From positions 43,958,001 to 44,022,000 of the forward strand of contig CM060733.1 in assembly GCA_030704615.1 (NCBI GenBank): a DNA stretch of 64,000 nucleotides, read 5' to 3'. Source of the stretch: Takakia lepidozioides. Its lineage: Eukaryota; Streptophyta; Takakiopsida; Takakiales; Takakiaceae. Below are positions 44,205-56,236 of the stretch, in pieces (positions within the stretch are counted from its first letter, which is position 1; each line of letters opens with the position of its first letter). The position numbers and the translations under genes were made by a program. The notes under the pieces were generated by a model. That model searched no databases. It saw only the letters and a list, made by a program, of their open reading frames with translations, and was not told the origin of the DNA.

Positions 44205-45435
44205 ATTGTTCCTCCTCGGGCAACATCACGGGACCACGAGGGAGCGTGCGAATATTCTTGTCAGCTCGCCATGAATCCTCTTCCCCGCCAGGTGCCTCAT
44301 CAAGTCTTTGTCTCACTGGACGGGTATGAACATCTCCCAAATGTTGGCCTCTTCGAAGCAATGGCGTGTCCTGAAGGCCCTCTTGCAAGGCCGCCGCCCA
44401 CTTCCGAGGATTCTTCGATCTGGAGGCAGTCCGCATCAGCATTTCTTGCCTGTCCGGCCCCAAGCCCCACTGTTTCCCTTTCAAGAACTCGTTGTACCTG
44501 CATTGCTGCATAATTGACCTCACAATGTCCTCCGTTGTGGCAGTGAGGATGTCCACCAGATGCGCCGCAGAGGAGGCACGCCAGGAAGAATGCACTGATT
44601 CGGCCATGTTTGTCATGGGCATGTCGGTGTCGGAGTCAAGACACGTTTCCTGCACAAGCACATGTTGAGGTTACAAGCAAGTTACAAATAATGCCAAGAA
44701 TAATATTCAACGGGACGCGAATTCGTGCAACTCACCTCCCGCATATAGTCACCGAACTGGAGGAAATGATAATGCCACCATGCTAGCCAACTGACCATTG
44801 CTCCCTCGTCTGATTTCCTTACAGCACCTGACGATGTCCACCAAGCCCGTATACATGCAAACTGTGTCTCTACATCATCCAAGGTGGGAGCGCGCCTCCA
44901 CGCAAGACACATGGAACGGTGCTCCTCTCTGAAATCTGGCGCCACGAGCCTGGTTGTGTACTGCGAAAGGCTCTGCAGAAAATGGAACCCACAAGATCTC
45001 TCCTTGCCTTCCATGGGAACATTGGGGTCTTGCCCGTACACCCTTCGGATGGCAGCCCAATTTGCTTGTGCGTTGTCCACCATGAAACCACGGAAATCTG
45101 GAGGGGGCAATCCCGCCTTGGCCATCTGTTCGTTTATTCCCTGCCAAAGAAGCATCTCCAATTGTGTGTCCTCTCCTTTCATCTCACAAATAGCAACTGT
45201 CATTAGCATCCTGCAGTGGGTGTCGTAGACATGTGCACCCATTGTCACCCACTGGTGATTTGTAATTCGCTTGATATGGTCGAACATGACCCAACTGTTT
45301 GACAAGTCCCCACTCGTCATCCTGTTGACCAGTTCGACGCCGCTGCCAGGTCCACACGTGGACATTTTGAATACGAAACAACGATCTGCCTCAGTCCCTT
45401 GTCCTGGAAACCTACTTCCATGAATGTAGTCATAT
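44205..45435 (-). pseudogene. E5 transposase fragment (E3-type), catalytic and C-terminal part
   Basis: Exon 45435-44736 encodes GYDYIHGSRFPGQG, MFDHIKRITNHQWVTMG, GFMVDNAQANWAAIRRVYG and CGFHFLQSL, the DDE-type core of E3 59509-63115. Donor GTGAG and acceptor GTGCAG bound a short intron. Exon 44649-44205 gives DSDTDMPMTNMAESVHSSWR and ends at RGPVMLPEEEQ, cut by retroelement sequence. The upstream end is cut by the E4 insertion. The preceding part of the same gene lies at 48051-48162 in the opposite orientation. Confidence 0.82.
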
Positions 45436-45444
45436 CCACATCGT
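45436..45444 (-). repeat. 9-bp target duplication of E4, copy 1
   Basis: ACGATGTGG on the minus strand, directly before ATATGACTAC of the E5 gene and directly after the E4 terminus. It matches 48163-48171 on the plus strand. Confidence 0.8.
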
Positions 45445-48050
45445 CAGCGTAGCTACGGCGTGAGCCCAGCCCCGTGAGCCTGGGAGCTGAGCTCACGCTT
45501 CAAGGAAGCATGAGCGGCACAAATCTGCTGGAGAAGCAGGTCCTATAGGCGAGGATTGCAAGAAGAGGGCCTATTACCGTGGACAAAACAAAGGGGGCCA
45601 CCATGCACCATGTCTGCAATGCTTGCACAAAAAGAGGAATATGAAAATATGGCAGAATTGAGCTCTGAATGATTGACACACTTTATTTCAATTCACAGAT
45701 AGACGCTTACAATGAATGGCATGTGCATTTGCCCTGGTTCCGTGAACGAAATGTATGTGTTTGTCCTAAATGCAAAGTCTTCACACGGCAACCTGGAAAC
45801 CAGCATGGGAAGCGGGCATTGCTCGTATGTGTTCAAAGAGAATTTGGCGGAGCCCTACGTGAGGTGTCCCACTGCAGAAGGGTGATGACTTCTCCGTAGC
45901 CTAGTGTGGCTTGGTGAATGAATTGGTCTCTCTTACCGTCGCAACACATAATTACAAGGTATATGTAATATTGATGCTTGCAGGGGACCCACTTCCCTCT
46001 CATGCCGAGAGCGCCCTCACGCATCGTTACAAAATCCGGACAAGTGCAAGTAGGGAAATTCCCCACGGTAACTTGATATTCTTTGCCATGAAGAACTGAG
46101 CCAATAGACAACACTGTGTAAATCCGTCCATACCCCGGGGCAGGGACTTTGGTGATACGAGCCACCCGAGCCTGCAAAATTCTAGCCGATTCCATCTTGC
46201 ATTCGTGATCTGCACCCGAAGCGACACGGCGCACTGTTTTTCCATCTCTTTTTGTTGGGTGGGAGTCGGCACCGGGTGGAGGCATTGCCGGAGCATGTGG
46301 CACATCTGTGCCGACAGTGCACAAGGGCACCACTCGGGATCGTGCAAGACAAAACCCTCCCTCCTCCAGCATGCTTATCTCGGTTGTTGACAGCGACGTC
46401 CCAAGTTTCACAGGCCAAATTGCGGGGGGAGGGGGTTTCATTATCACCGAAGGACGAACTGTTCCCTTGACGCATCGTGCCATATCATCTGGGCAGAACC
46501 AGAACTTGTGGTCCTTTGACTCCCCACTATGATAAGGTCGGAACAACCATGTGAATGTTGGAGCTGGAGTCCTCCTGGAGCCTTTGCATATTTTTGATTT
46601 GCATTTCTTGAAAGAGGGGGTCCGAATTGCCATGCAAGCAACTCTAGATCCTGGTGGGGTGCATTCTGTATGCCACTCACTATCAATGCAATCAGATTCC
46701 TGCACCATGCCCACCACCTCCTCCAATGGGATTCTTGCTGCTGTGCTTGCATGTTCTGCACCTGCTCCACAGGAGGAGGACCCACCTGGGAAGGGGCTGG
46801 CACACGACTTAGTCTGCACTGGAGACACCTTTGGCACAGAGAAATTGACCCTGTCTGGGCGATGGGAATCTCCATCTGACCCTGGAAGAGTGTTCAATTT
46901 CCTTTTGCATGATCCAAATCTTTCCTCGCCTTCCAAATGAGGGAGCCTGGATTACAAAGGGGAGCCTTCAGTGCACCTGTTCAGAGCTCTGGCCATCTTG
47001 GATGGGTCTCCGGACCTACTCGCAGCCCTTAGCATCAACAAAGTTGTACCGGGGCCCTTGCCTCCACCCCATCCCATCAGAAAATTGCGGTACCTGGTTT
47101 GTTGTGTAAGTGCCCGCACCATGTCATCAGCAGTGGCCACATACAAGTCACGACCTGCTTTGGTAGATTGCTGCATCCAGGCATTATGAACAGTCTCCGC
47201 CAAATTACAGGATGGCATGTCGGCCAAGTCCTCCAAGGACATGTCCTGCAGGAGGCATTGCATGGAAATGTGAGGAAGGAAAGGAAATGGAAGAGGTTCT
47301 GCAAGCGACAATCCAAGAACCCCAAATGAAGAGGCACGATGCAAAATTTCTGATTTTGGGATTCAAGAGGCTTACCGTCGTCATGAAAACTCCCCACTAT
47401 CTGTATCTGAAGTGCCAGAAAACCAACCAGTCCTCCAACTCCTTCAGGTGGATACCAGTAGCAGCACCAGAGGAGAACCACCAAGCCCGGATTGCTTGGT
47501 AAGTGCTCTCAGCTTCTCCCATTGAGTTGGCATTTTTGTACTTGAGACAGAGCCTTCTGTGCTCCAACTGAAGGTCAGGGCGAATGCAGCGCTTTGTATG
47601 ACGTGCCAAAGATTGACTCCAATGGAAGAGGCATGTGCGCTCCCTATTTTCCATTGGGACCTTAGGATCCCCCAAACCAAACACGCGCCGCACTGCATTG
47701 AAATTTGCCTGTGCACTATCAGCCATGAAGCCCGCAAAATTTGTGTTCTGTATTCCATTGCGCTGCATGACGGCCAGGAGCGAATTCCACATGAGCATCT
47801 GGGATTCAGTGTCCTCCGACTGCATATCACAAATTGCTATTGAGAGCACACGCTGGTATGCTGGATCATACACATGGCACGCCATGGTTGTCCAACCCTT
47901 CACCCGTTTGTAGTGATCAAACATCAACCAACATTTAGCCAAATCTCCTCCAGGTTGCATTCGGCGGACAATGCTCACACCACTGCCTTTGCCCACTGCG
48001 GACATCTTGAACAAATATACCTTGGACGAGCCCTGAGGAAATGGAGGCAT
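45445..48050 (-). mobile_element. E4, transposase-end half (inverted)
   Basis: Starts with the terminus CAGCGTAGCTACGGCGTGAG, which resembles the right end of E2. It contains the E4 transposase and ends abruptly at about 48050, joined to an E5 fragment in the opposite orientation. The first 390 bp hold GTGAGCC words and CCTATTACCG, no gene. Confidence 0.72.
45833..48050 (-). pseudogene. E4 transposase (E2-type), truncated and with a stop
   Basis: Exon about 48050-47376 lacks the N-terminal domain and starts at FPQGSSKVYLFKM. It has MFDHYKRV, GFMADSAQANFNAVRRVFG and CLFHW. Exon 47245-45833 begins DMSLEDLADMPSCNLAETVH and ends in a SWIM finger (CTCPDF, CKH). An in-frame TAA at 46952-46954 replaces the VGR segment of E2. 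It is closest to the E2 transposase (14305-17794), not E3. Confidence 0.82.
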
Positions 48051-48162
48051 TGTTGGAGTCGGTGTCCCACGTATGTTCACCGAATGTCCGAAACCACGTT
48101 GTCTGATGCAAACAGAAAATTGGGCGTGGCTCGGATATGCACTCCATTCTGGAGGTGAAGCG
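48051..48162 (+). pseudogene. E5 transposase fragment, upstream piece
   Basis: Encodes LLESVSHVCSPNVRNHVV, a stop, then CKQKIGRGSDMHSILEVKR, matching E3 60785-60890. It is the segment that should precede GYDYIHG at 45435 but is on the other strand. It also shows the frame intact where E3 has lost one base. Confidence 0.7.
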
Positions 48163-48171
48163 ACGATGTGG
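48163..48171 (+). repeat. 9-bp target duplication of E4, copy 2
   Basis: ACGATGTGG, ending one base before the E4 terminus GGGGGGTGCTATTCTG. It pairs with 45436-45444. Confidence 0.8.
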
Positions 48172-48855
48172 GGGGGGTGCTATTCTGTGAGCCCAGGAAA
48201 CCGTGAGCCCAGCGCAGGCTCATGCCACGTCAGCATACATACAGGGCCTATTTCCGCGGGTGTCACCTATTTCCGCGGGTTGATCAGCCATTTCCCGGGA
48301 ATGCAGAGTGGATATGTTACATCCATTGTATCCATTGCATCCATGCAGACGTTATCAACATACCAAGCCCTCACAAGTTTATGTGGGTACGTCGTGAGGA
48401 GGTGCACACTGACATGATCTAAAGCGGAACCCTACGAAATCTTCTCTTACTCACCACCCTTGCGAACATGCCAGGTATGTGCGGGAGCATCATGGATGCT
48501 CATTAGATTTGAGAATGCCTCACAGCTCTTTGATGAGGTGGACTTCACCGTGATGGATTCACCAACCATTCTTCTAGCAGGAATGGTTTGGAGACCAACG
48601 ACCAAATGATGCGTGAATGTTGTACACGAACCAAAGTCGTTTGTTTATTTTTGCAATGCACTCAAGTCTGTGAGGTCCAGAAAACACTAAATAGATTGAA
48701 GGAACAATCCGGGCAGTCCATGCAACCCCCATCTCCAACAATAGTTTGTTCCCATTAATGTGCATTCCACGCACACATTGCAAACAGGACAACAAGGACA
48801 CACAACCATCCCATTTCAAATTTGGCCCCGAATAAAACCAAAAGAAAACTTCATA

Positions 48856-49110
48856 TCAAGTGTCACAGTCATCAGAATCAGTCTCGACCTCCTGTGCTAT
48901 GTCATCCACAAATATTCTGGCCCCAACACCACGTCTTCTACCATGGCCGTCGATGGGTGGACTCCGAGTGCCATGAACGGTCATGCTTGTTGCGAGTGCC
49001 TCCGCATAGACAGGTAGCACGCAAGACCGAGGAGGACTGGAAAGAAGTCCAAATAGGTGTGATAGCCCTGGAGGGCAAGTGGAAGCACGCAGACTCCTGC
49101 ACATGTCGAC
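48856..49110 (-). CDS. Last exon of the E4 methyltransferase-like gene
   Basis: A candidate acceptor (TGTGCAG) near 49105 is followed by a frame ending PPRSCVLPVYAEALATS, then ARIFVDDIAQEVETDSDDCD. It aligns with E2 7976-7718 (PPRSNRLPVYAEACARV, AVFIDDIAIN). The upstream exon starts at 63981 on the far side of E3. Only this tail is visible, so function rests on the E2 comparison. Confidence 0.6.
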   Translation of the reverse strand, partial: VDMCRSLRASTCPPGLSHLFGLLSSPPRSCVLPVYAEALATSMTVHGTRSPPIDGHGRRRGVGARIFVDDIAQEVETDSDDCDT

Positions 49111-49223
49111 AAAAACCCATTCAGAACACAATATGCAATACACAAGTCCAACGAAGAGGATGTCTGCCATGTGAACTTTGCCTCAAGAACAGTGATTCTC
49201 GATATTGAAACCACAATGCAAGC

Positions 49224-49232
49224 ATCCACAGG
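49224..49232. repeat. 9-bp target duplication, left of E3
   Basis: ATCCACAGG, repeated exactly at 63962-63970. Confidence 0.88.
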
Positions 49233-49420
49233 GGGGCTGCTATTTCATGAGCCATGAGCCATGAGCGGCATGAGCCATGAGCAGAGTCGTAAGTGTGGAA
49301 AAAAACATGAGCAGCACTATTTTCCGGAAATGAGTGTCCGCGGGAATAGGGTTTAGGGTGCCACGGTCATAGGGGGAGAAGGACCTCCCGATGAAGGAGG
49401 TTCCGCAATGTTATTTAGAA
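49233..49420. repeat. E3 left terminal region
   Basis: CCATGAGCCATGAGCGGCAT-type repeats follow the terminus, then CCGCGGGAATAGGG words. No gene to 49694. Confidence 0.7.
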
Positions 49421-49694
49421 TTATATATTGAAAGGCAATGTTTCGCGAATGGTAGGGTGGTATTGCTCTGTACAATGGGGGCCCATTTCAGCCTACCAGC
49501 CATTTGCAAAATTCACCCACACTCCCAATCCCAAACGAAATGAGCAATGACGCATTCTCGGAACAATGGACACAGAATAGAATAAAAAGAGGGCACAATG
49601 AGGTTTTTATTGATCCACATGAATTGCATTTGAAGCACGTCTACTGTGCTGATTGTGCCCTCAAATCTTGAGCCCTGTGCCTACTGAATACAAG

Positions 49695-50257
49695 TCACGT
49701 TGTCAATGGGACTTCGACTGCTCTCAGAACTAGCTCATGAGTCCTGGGGCTCCTCCATGTAAAGTCGATTGCAGCCGTTGTACCGCCCCTAGTGATGTTC
49801 ACCACAATGTCCTGCCCTTCAATCATACCACCATCGAATATGGAAATCTTCACGTTTTCGTCGTCCACACCAATGCGAATGTCCCCATACAATGGAGAAG
49901 AGGAGCGCACTCCTCGAGGAGAATAGGTCTCTCCGATTGAGTCCACCCACGTCCAGTGGCAGCAGTTCCACCGCAACAGCATAGCAGTGCGCCTTCTTCT
50001 GCATGGGTGACCGTCGTAGCTGGGAAATCGGAATCAAGGATGCGCAGGAGCCACGGACTCCTCAAACCAAGATCGTCACCCCGCTCGAAGGCGTAGTGGC
50101 CTACGATATACTCAAAAGCCACCAATGTTTCCACAATCGAACCAGTATCTTCTGTGTAATCTGTGTACCAGATAACAATGTCTCCCGATGTGGCCGAATA
50201 CATTGCATAATCGATGCCTCCAAAGGGGCAGTCGTCCCGGTTCCGGAAGCACGGCAT
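49695..50257 (-). pseudogene. Third gene of E3 (homologue of 36219-36770)
   Basis: From ATG 50257: MPCFRNRDDCPFGGIDYAMY, then GLRSPWLLRILDSDFP, which matches the SRWFLRIMDLDFP block of E1. After DFPATTVT the frame must shift to reach RTAMLLRWNCCHW, GDIRIGVDDENVKISIFDGG, and the final EVPLTT. Either a 1-2 bp change or an unseen short intron explains this. Similarity to E1 is clear but distant in both halves, so the gene is an old part of the element family. Function unknown. Confidence 0.62.
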
Positions 50258-50499
50258 CCTTGCAATGGAGGACCTGAGGACGACTTGGATGCCGATGACC
50301 TTGCGGACAGCTACGAAGCCCTTAGATTTTGGAAAAGATACGAAGCGGAAGAGCAGTCCGGCCTCCAAAATGGAGCATCTGGGTCACACGTACCCACCGA
50401 CGGAGGTGGAACGTGTTCATCACGCCAGCGGTGGATGAAGCCATACATCTTTCTCATCAACAAGTTATAGTTTGAGATCTGCCACCGAAATCCATCCCC

Positions 50500-51640
50500 C
50501 CGGATGAAAATTCGGCGCCGCATTAACATCGAAGAGGGGATGGACTTCGTCGTGTCCAGTGGCTATCGGCCCACCTGGCAGTGACTGCCCATAGTTTGCA
50601 TGGCAGGGTAGGAAACTGAAACGGCTACATTCATGCAGCAGCCAATCTTCATCGGTCCAGGATCCTGTACGGGGGAAATTTAAATGTGCCCTGGAGTGTG
50701 CCCTGGAATGTACCTCACTTCTGTATAACTGTGTTTCATTGTGTTGAATAACTCTCGGATTTGGCCCACTGTTTACAATTTGATGTCTCATTTCTACAAT
50801 TTGTCTGTCTGGTTGAATAAAGCAGAGTAACCGGTATGTGAGTCATGTGTCAAGAATATACCAGAGTAACGCCATGTCGGACATTGAAATGCGGCACCGC
50901 ATTTCCATGTCGGCATCGAAATGCGGCGCCGCATTTCCAAGTCGGGATCGAAATGCGGCACCGCATTTCCATGTCGGACATCGAAATGCGGCACCGCATT
51001 TCCATGTGGGACAAGAAAATGCGGTGCATCATTTCCGTCCAGGTACACGAAATACCAACACGGGTCTATAAATTGATCAGAAAACGAGGTTGGCATTGCA
51101 AATGCGGCGACGCATTTCCAGCTTGGCAATGGAAACTTCTTTTTGGACAAGGGAATGCGGTGCCGCATTTCCGTCCAACACTTCGAAAAGTGCACCTATT
51201 TCCGACCAGCGCGATGGAATGCGTTACCGCATTTCCGAGAGAGGGTCTGCAAATTGACAAATTGCGATGTCCGTTCTGGAAATGCGGCGCCGCATTTCCA
51301 TGTCCGTCATCGACTTTTTTTTTACAATGGAATGCGGTGCCAGTTTTTGTTGATGGGTCTGCAGTTCGAACAACCACCATCCCCAATATGGAAATGCGGC
51401 ACCGCATTTCCAATCCCGCCATGTCGGCCTCCTTGTTCGACCTCCTTGTTCGACCTCTGTAAGCGTGGTGGCATCCATGCAATGAGCGGGAGAGGCCAAA
51501 ACTGGCGTGTGGACAAAGGAAATTTTGGAAATGCGGCACCGCATTCCCAATTCAGATTACTTTTTACTATGCCAACATTGAAATGGAAAATTAGTCCCTC
51601 CCCTGTTTTGGAAATGCGGTGCCGCATTTCCAAAAGAGGT
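50500..51640. repeat. E3 palindrome array 1
   Basis: A lone half-type copy at about 50508 precedes 13 or so copies of GAAATGCGGCACCGCATTTC and variants between 50884 and 51632. They lie between the 3' ends of the third gene and the ParB-methyltransferase gene. Centres seen: GGCACC, GGCGCC, GGTGCC, GTTACC. Long frames here on both strands are repeat artefacts. Confidence 0.92.
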
Positions 51641-51819
51641 TCTTAGAGTTGCCAAAAATTTTGGAAATGCCCTGTCCCATTTCTGATTTTGGGAGCGTCC
51701 TGGTTTGGGCGATTGTGTGGCTGGAATGCACACTGGAGAGGGTCACGAATGTCGGGCAGAATTTTCTTTATATACTCTGGAAGAGAATTTACATTTACAG
51801 AGACTTCATTAAAATTCTA

Positions 51820-54800
51820 TTAATCTTGAAAATCATCGGAATCCTCATCCTGTTCTAGACTGTCCTGCTCCTCCTCCACCCCCTCAGTGCCTCTCTCATC
51901 TCCAGCGGACTGCTCGTTGGCCAGGCTTTCAAAAATCCCATCTTCCCCTTGCGGAACTGTCCATCTCACCTCCGTTGGGTCGTCCTCCTCCCTGTCTGCG
52001 TCGCTCTCATCCGCTGAATCACATATGTACTTTCGTACCCGTCTACCTGTCTGAGCTGCTGCCAACTCTTTCCTTATCCTTCTGTCCTCCCTAGCCCTCT
52101 CCAAAATCTGCTCTACTTTACTGGGATTCTCACTTCTTCTAATCGCTGTATTTGCGAGTTTAGCTGCATAACTAGGAAGGGAGTAGTCCCTCACCGGGCT
52201 CGTCATGAAGTCGGCCCTCGCAAAGAACGGGACATTCTTCCTGGCAGGAAGTGTAGGCCCTACATGCTTCGACCCGGACCCTGCAATCCTGCACATGACA
52301 ATCATCAACGAGACTAATGAGAACCACAGTCGGGAAATTCCTTTGACATAAATGACCCAGAAGGCTTTGCAAACTTACAATGTTTGCACTCACTCGTATT
52401 CCGGGTTCTCCTCTGCATCAATGTCCACTGTGTCTTCCTCGGACTCCGACGAATCCGAGGAGACTTCCGCTCTGTCGGGAGCCTTCACATTCCGTTGCAG
52501 CCCCTCCAGATGGGATCCCCACACGGATGAATCCTCCTCGTAGGCAAAGAGGTGCCGGTCGGAAAACCGCCCAGCCCACATTGAGGCACCTGTTACAATG
52601 CCATCCACACATTACCACATGGCGCTTCAGATGTTGCGAACTACATCCTAACGAGAATTTGCAGAACAGCAGAGATCAAGATTCTGCATACCTGTCCCAC
52701 AGATGAGGTCCAGCACTGTGCCCTCCACGTCTGTGCATGTCTCCATAATTGTCTGAATGAAGGCAGGGCTCCGAGTCCGTGAGTACCGCAGGGGTTCCGT
52801 TGAAGTGAGGCTATGAGGGAGAAGTTCCTTGGGAACGTTGTTGAACAGAACGTCGTAATCGAGTGGGTCGCAGTTCGGGTCAACCTTTCCTCCCTCCTTC
52901 CGGAAAGCAAAGGTGGAGTTTTCCTTCACAAAGCAGTATGCATCGAACTGCTTCGTCTGCATACACAGGGGGAAAACGATTAGAAACCGAATGCGGCACC
53001 GCATTTGAAAGCACCCAAGCAAATGAATGGACGAGTGCCAGTGTCGTAATCACCTTCTTCCCTTCCGACCGAAGGCCCAGTGTGTTGATGCACGTCCACT
53101 TCTTTTTCAGAATCGGGACGGCGCTCTTGCGGGTCCACTTCGCAATTCCTGTCTGAGTGTTTTTTCCTCTGCTCGCCAGGACAACCACACAGCCTCTGTC
53201 GTCCAACACCATGCGGGCAAGCCCGAATCCTTTCTTCCAAAAGTCCTCCGAGTACCTGTTCCAAGATGGCAAAGCTTGCAGTCCTTCCACAGGCTCTCCG
53301 TCCGGAATATCCAAGATGATCATATCGCAAGACCACTCGGTGGCATTTCGCCCCTCCTACAATCCTTGTCTGCACACACCCTCTCAAAGAACGAGACCAT
53401 ATTCTGAAATCCTGGGGTGTCGGAAGGCTCTTCGGCAGTCGCCTTCTTCAGTGCTCTGCCCTTCAGACCCTCCATGGTCTTCGTGTATGCCAACTTGGCT
53501 GCCCGTCCATCCAAAGCCGCCAAGAAACTCTCATTTACACACTGGACTACAGTTTCGGGAGCCACTTTCGGCCTCTTCATTTCCACCGGCTCGAAAGGGT
53601 GCCCCCCTGGGGGGTTGAAGAGTGCCTTCTTTGCCGAGCCAGTTCTCGTGCCTCTCGTGACAACGGTGGGCACAGGGGAGGCAGCCTGCGTTTGGGGGGG
53701 TGGGCTGGTTGCAAAGTCTCCATCGGAGTCCTCTTCCTCACCCTCTCCTGAACAGGCTGTTTCTGCTTCTTCGTTTTGGCGGGTGTCACAACAGCTGCTC
53801 CTTGCTGGCGAGTCCTCTTCTTCGACCCCTTCTGTTGGGCCTGCACAGCTGCATCCACCGTCTTTTGTGCCATCTCAGCTGCCTTTCTGGATTCTTCCAG
53901 AGCAGCAGATTCCTTTGCCGACTTTGGCCCAGCAGGGACACGTCTTTCCTTTCTCTTCTCTTCTGCCAAGGCGTGCAGATCTTTCTCAGACTCGTCAACA
54001 ATACCGCCAGACATGTCCAGGTACCACGGGCATCCAACGAGATGCGCGGGATGCCATTGTTTCTGCATCTCGGGTGTGTAGACACAGCTTGGGCCCGCCA
54101 CGGTCCAAGCCATGAAGAACGGGGGCTCTTGAGCCAGGGCCCCTGTCTGAAGGAGCACGTATTTCATATACCTGCAAGGCAGTCAGCATGCGTGAGCAAA
54201 ACTTGAGACCAACCTACTGGCAGAGTGCCACCGAAAACATAAAATGCGAATGCGGTGCCGCATTTCCGAGACAAACCTCGTAACCAGGCTTCGCATACAA
54301 GGGCAGCTGTGCTTCACCTGTAAACAATTCGCATTGCAGCTTTCCCCGCTCCCTCCTGATGTGTAAACTCCACGCTCCTTCTTGCTGTCTGTAGCTCTCT
54401 GGCGAAAAGGTTGTCCTTGTACGCACATCTGAAACGTGTCACGTAGTCTTCCAATGTCTGTGTTCCATCCCATTTGACGTACAAGCCGAACGAATTTGTG
54501 TGCATTACGACTTGCTCCTTTGCATTCGACATTACCTGCCATTCCCAAATGCATTGTCACGTAGCAGTTCAGGGAATTCATGTCAGAAAAGCAAATCTGG
54601 GGAAGTACCTTGAATTACCTGGAACCACCAAGTCATACGGTTGAGCCACACATCCACTGCAGGGTCGGAAACTTCCAGTGGAAAAGACCACATTGTCCTT
54701 ATGCTCTCGGATGCATTCCAGATCGACAGCCACCGTGTCTGCCATTTCCGATCCAATGTCAGTGGCTGGAAGAGAGTGGCTATTGCTAGGAAGGAAATTC

Positions 54801-56236
54801 AGTGCATTGAAACCTCACCTTCTCTTTCGCCTCCACACATGCCGTTGAGAGGTGATGCAGTTTCTCCAATTGCATGGTCGGCTGCATGGCCCGAGAATAG
54901 TGTTTTGCAATCTCGGGGATGAAGTCCTTTCCAAGTGCCGGATCTGCAATTGCCACCAGCTTCACAAGCTTTGACTTGTATTTGGTTCTGGACTTGACAC
55001 CGGCTTCCTTCAAGTGCTCAGTCAATGACTGCAACGTTTTGACCTGCCCCTCACTTTCCATGAAGAAGCGTTTGGCATGGGCCAAATCCAGCTTGATGTT
55101 TGACTGCCAACAAAAACATGCAGAAGCGTTACATTCGATTCATGTGGAAACATTACTGGAAATTGGGGAAGGATGAGCAGAGGGAAATTGGAGCACGACT
55201 TACTTCGTATATCACCTCCACCATTCCATCCATAGTGAGACGATACCATGTCCGGTCTGTTTTTGCAACGGCTTTCTGAATGAGCTCCGGCTCCAGCATT
55301 TCCGCAAACATCTGCGGATCAGTAAGACCAGTTTTCCTCACCCTGTACAGCATATGTGCCATGTGGGTATGCACGTACGCATTCTCAGTGACCCTGCAAG
55401 GCACACTCTCCAGTTCAGTACACGGAAGCACGGAATCAAACCAGAATGGAAACCGAAATGCGGCACCGCATTTCGAATGTGCTAGGGAGGGTATGAGTAT
55501 CTTACGAGTTGAGGTCCGCCATGGCATTCTTGAGGAGGGAGGAGTCTGCCGCCTTCACCTTGAGGATGACACACTCCACCATGTAATGCCAGCCAATGTG
55601 CTTGGCATGGTTCTGCTTGATGTACTCCCACCAGGCGAGAAGTCGGTGATTCCCGTCCCACACAAAGAACATTTTTCCCGACATATGGCCGAAGTCGGGA
55701 TCACCCTTCAGCGTCGCCTCGAATTCGTGGTTGCGAGTGTGCCAGTGGGTATCCCACGTTGACAATTCATCGGCAGTGGGTCCACGGGTTTCGCCGTCCT
55801 CATTCTCTATGGAAACGTAAAACGCTGCCGATCCCAGACGGTACCCTTCTCGAAATGCGAACTTGAGCTTATCCACATCTCCGGGAAGGGCCTGCCTGAC
55901 GATGGGAAGGGAGACCATGCGACAGAGTGGGATTCGAAGAGTCCGCTGGAATACCCTGCTGCCCAGAACTCTGCCAATGCTACTGTGTGTCTCCTCCAAC
56001 ATTTTATCCGCTGCACTTTTGAAATCCTCCGGAGACATGTCTGTAGGTGCAGGTAGTGGCTGAGCAGGTGGAGCATCCTCAACTGGAGCTGCACTCTGGG
56101 GCCTGTGTGCGGGCAATTCTGCCACTGCAGAGGCCTCCTCCGGGCCTGCTAGCTCATCGGTGGTGAGGTCTGCCTGCGAACGTTCAGCGGCAGCACCCTC
56201 CTCCGGTACCAAATCGAGATCAACGGTCGATCCCAT
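51820..56236 (-). CDS. ParB-like / N6-N4 methyltransferase-like fusion protein (E3)
   Basis: Exons read by eye: 56236-55506, 55393-55204, 55104-54819, 54765-54619, 54535-54318, 54171-53380, 53356-53054, 52956-52692, 52589-52394, ~52288-51820; about 1,190 codons. Exon 1 has the ParB/sulfiredoxin-like domain: IPLCRMVSLPIVRQALPGDV, FREGYRLGSAAFYVSIEN, GKMFFVWDGNHRLLAW. Exon 7 has MIILDIPDG (motif IV position). Exon 8 has SPAFIQTIMETC and VLDLICGTG (motif I). Exon 9 begins GASMWAGRFSDRHLFAYEED. The C-terminus is acidic (RWTVPQGEDGIFES). Defects: a frame change at the G7 run 53694-53700, and an apparent 23-bp intron (53357-53379). Single palindromes sit in introns at about 52988, 54246 and 55454. 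An upstream exon is possible. Confidence 0.62.

Larger units (their letters stand above)
48172..49232. mobile_element. E4, methyltransferase-end part
   Basis: Terminus GGGGGGTGCTATTCTGTGAG with GTGAGCCCAG repeats and CCTATTTCCGCGGG words. About 680 bp with no gene follow, then the last exon of an E2-type ParB-methyltransferase gene. It is interrupted at 49233 by E3 and resumes at 63962. Confidence 0.75.
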
